Positions 62,191 to 64,000 of a stretch of 64,000 nt of DNA are shown piece after piece. This DNA is from Streptococcus suis (GTDB lineage: Bacteria; Bacillota; Bacilli; Lactobacillales; Streptococcaceae), in NCBI RefSeq assembly GCF_019856455.1, contig NZ_CP082205.1, positions 1,054,001-1,118,000 of the forward strand. Direction: 5' to 3'. Positions within the stretch are counted from its first letter, which is position 1; every line of letters starts with the position of its first letter. Made by a program: the position numbers and the translations under genes. The notes beneath the pieces were generated by a model that did no database searches, was not told the origin of the DNA, and worked only from the letters and a program-made list of their open reading frames with translations.

Positions 62191-62892
62191 ATGGAAGTTA
62201 TCATTCAAAATCTAAGAAAAAGCTATAAAGACAAAGAGGTTTTAAAAGACGTTTCATTTAAAATTGAAGAAGGTACTATTTGTGGTCTTCTGGGAGTAAA
62301 TGGGGCTGGGAAATCCACCATTATGAAAATTCTTTTTGGGTTAGAAAGAGCTGATAGTGGAGAAGTCATTTTCAATGGAAAGCATAAGGATATTGTAGAA
62401 GAAAATAGATTTGATATTGGAGCGTTGATAGAATCTCCTGCTATCTATTTGAATCTTTCTGCATTTGACAATTTAAAAACACGAGCATTGCTACATGATA
62501 TTCCAGATGAAAGAATTTATGAGGTACTTCAGTTGGTTGGTTTATCTGATACTGGAAAAAAGAAGGCAGGGCACTTTTCATTAGGAATGAAGCAACGACT
62601 TGGTTTAGGAATGGCAATTATTACCAATCCTGATTTATTAATTTTAGATGAGCCAACTAATGGTCTAGATCCAGATGGGATAAAAGAATTGCTAAATTTA
62701 ATTAGGGATCTAAAAAAATCTGGAATGACAGTCCTCTTGTCCAGCCATCAACTAAGTGAAGTCAGCAAAATTGCGGATCAAATCGTTATACTGAATCAGG
62801 GCAAGATTTTTTACGATGATATTAATAAGAATTCAAATGATTTAGAAAAACTATTCTTTAGAATTGTCCATGGAGGTGATGGAAATGACTAA
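62191..62892 (+). CDS. lanF: LanF, immunity ABC transporter ATPase
   Basis: A 233-residue ATPase: Walker A GVNGAGKST (about 37-45), signature FSLGMKQRLGLGMA, Walker B LLILDEPTNGLDPDG, H-loop SSHQLSEV. In nisin-type loci LanFEG expels the lantibiotic from the membrane of the producer. The start is ATG 62191 behind AAATGGAGG. Overlaps lanE by 8 nt. Confidence 0.9.
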   Translation: MEVIIQNLRKSYKDKEVLKDVSFKIEEGTICGLLGVNGAGKSTIMKILFGLERADSGEVIFNGKHKDIVEENRFDIGALIESPAIYLNLSAFDNLKTRALLHDIPDERIYEVLQLVGLSDTGKKKAGHFSLGMKQRLGLGMAIITNPDLLILDEPTNGLDPDGIKELLNLIRDLKKSGMTVLLSSHQLSEVSKIADQIVILNQGKIFYDDINKNSNDLEKLFFRIVHGGDGND

Positions 62893-63622
62893 TATTTTTA
62901 AATCTGAGTGGCTGAAGCAAAAATCTAGTTCTGATAAAAAATTACTAATCCTTATTCCTTTGCTAGCAATTTTTATAGCTTTCATACTAGCAGGACCTCT
63001 CAATTTAGAAAGTTTTTCAATTTATTGGTGGGAGGGAGGATTCCTTTTCACTCTCCTTGGGTTATTGTTTTTAGCTGATTATAGCGCGGAGGAGAATGCA
63101 GGTGCGTTTCAAAATATTAGCTTGGGTAGATATACGTTTACTATTTATTTAGCGAAGATACTGTTGAAGTTCAAGGATGTTTTGATTTCAACCTTTATTT
63201 TTACGATAATATTTTATGGCATCTCATTTCTTTTTTCAGGTGTGATATCAGTAGACATTGGTAAAGATTTGATTTGTTTATTACTTATTGGTGTTTCTTC
63301 TGCTTGGGTATTACCACTATTATATTTTCTAGCAAAGTGGATAAATCCCTACTTGTTGTTGGCTACAAATTCTCTTATTTGCTTATTAGTTGCTCCTCTA
63401 ATAGCTCAGACATCGGTTTGGTTCATATTTCCTTATACTTATCACTATAAAATTGCTTATGCTCTTTTACATTTAAAACCCTCAGGTGATTTAGAGGCAG
63501 CATTAAGTGGAGTTGAAATATCGACAATTTTAATATCAGTATCTCTTTCAATCTTAGTTTTTGTGAGTTTCCTTAGTTTGTTGAAGTGGAGGATAACTAA
63601 TGAACAAAATTCTAAAAAGTGA
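62885..63622 (+). CDS. lanE: LanE, immunity ABC transporter permease
   Basis: A 245-residue membrane protein with six hydrophobic segments, beginning MTNIFKSEWLKQK, the cytosolic start typical of LanE/LanG permeases. ATG 62885 has GGAGGTGA 5 nt upstream; an earlier in-frame TTG lacks a site. It pairs with LanG in the immunity complex, and lanG starts inside its last codons. Confidence 0.87.
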   Translation: MTNIFKSEWLKQKSSSDKKLLILIPLLAIFIAFILAGPLNLESFSIYWWEGGFLFTLLGLLFLADYSAEENAGAFQNISLGRYTFTIYLAKILLKFKDVLISTFIFTIIFYGISFLFSGVISVDIGKDLICLLLIGVSSAWVLPLLYFLAKWINPYLLLATNSLICLLVAPLIAQTSVWFIFPYTYHYKIAYALLHLKPSGDLEAALSGVEISTILISVSLSILVFVSFLSLLKWRITNEQNSKK

Positions 63623-64000
63623 GTTGCTAAAGTTGAAAGGCTCTCTTACTTTAAATCTTATTTTAATTTTATCAATTATTCAATTATTCACAATTCCTCT
63701 TTATTTACAGTTTACAAATAATTCAGTTGTAATTGAAAATATCATTTTTTTACCTATGTTAGGATATTGTATATTAGCATCAATTTTCTCTATTTTTCTT
63801 CATGAACAAGAGGAAAAAGCAAATTTCTTTCAAAATATTAAAAGCGAAAAAAATAGTGGAATTATTTGGGGAATAAAGCTTATTTCGACAGACTTACTTA
63901 TGGTTTTATTGGGAGTTCCAGTTTGGATAGTGGTAGGAGTTGAATTTAATAGACTCTCTTACTTTGCGTATGTTGGTGTGATTACTTGGTTATTATTAGT
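63600..64000 (+). CDS. lanG: LanG, immunity ABC transporter permease (partial)
   Basis: The first 133 codons are present: MNKILKSELLKLKGS, then hydrophobic segments. It overlaps the end of lanE by 23 nt, behind GGAGGA. By the nisin-U order (PRKFEG then A, B, T, C, I) the structural and modification genes are expected after this gene, outside the window. Confidence 0.85.
   Translation, partial: MNKILKSELLKLKGSLTLNLILILSIIQLFTIPLYLQFTNNSVVIENIIFLPMLGYCILASIFSIFLHEQEEKANFFQNIKSEKNSGIIWGIKLISTDLLMVLLGVPVWIVVGVEFNRLSYFAYVGVITWLLL

Overview
The window is mostly an integrative and conjugative element (ICE) of a Firmicute, almost certainly a Streptococcus and best matching the ICESa2603 / Streptococcus suis 89K-type family. 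The evidence is the gene order cytosine methyltransferase, VirD4, VirB6, PrgI, VirB4, VirB1-like hydrolase, antigen I/II adhesin, giant methylase-helicase, DUF3991/toprim protein, PezAT, MobC and relaxase, plus low-GC codon use. The host assignment is inferred from gene families; no chromosomal attachment site is visible.

Layout. 1-12152: end of an upstream gene, a C5 methyltransferase, small regulators, a CPBP protease, then the type IV secretion operon. 12215-15254: an AbiE-type toxin-antitoxin operon on the minus strand, with the toxin gene split by an IS1111-type insertion sequence. 15337-21154: an antigen I/II-family LPXTG adhesin with a one-base frameshift, and two small genes. 21203-30422: a giant N6-methylase/SNF2 helicase gene interrupted by a group II intron (26654-29048). 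30493-31805: three small ICE genes.

31806-47201: a higher-GC mobilizable transposon of the large-serine-recombinase type, carrying tnpV, tet(O) with its leader, a KTR-domain gene, sigma-like regulators, a RecA-like ATPase, a MobV relaxase, ParB and a YdbC-like protein. Its own recombinase gene is cut in two by a 4.4-kb plasmid-derived segment (41113-45505). That segment holds a topoisomerase tail, erm(B), a truncated omega gene, the ParA-like delta gene, two arrays of omega-binding heptads and an IS110-family element.

At 47202-49539 the ICE resumes, but with a second, diverged copy of the stretch just passed (helicase tail plus three small genes). The transposon therefore has different ICE genes at its two ends, which suggests recombination between two related ICEs. 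Then follow the DUF3991/toprim protein, accessory genes, PezA with a broken PezT, a PHP-ABC ATPase fusion (candidate defence gene), an oriT-like region, two MobC-like proteins and a MOBP relaxase.

58508-64000: the first half of a nisin-U-like lantibiotic locus in the order lanP-R-K-F-E-G, with NisR-type TCT-N8-TCT boxes. The biosynthetic genes would lie beyond the window.

Three themes stand out. (1) Six promoters across the ICE share the element TTGTGATA-N7-CAA at a constant distance from a -10 box, pointing to one ICE-wide regulator. (2) Both toxin genes (abiEii, pezT) are broken while their antitoxins are intact. (3) The element is a nest of insertions: ICE > transposon > erm(B) segment > IS110, plus an intron and another IS.
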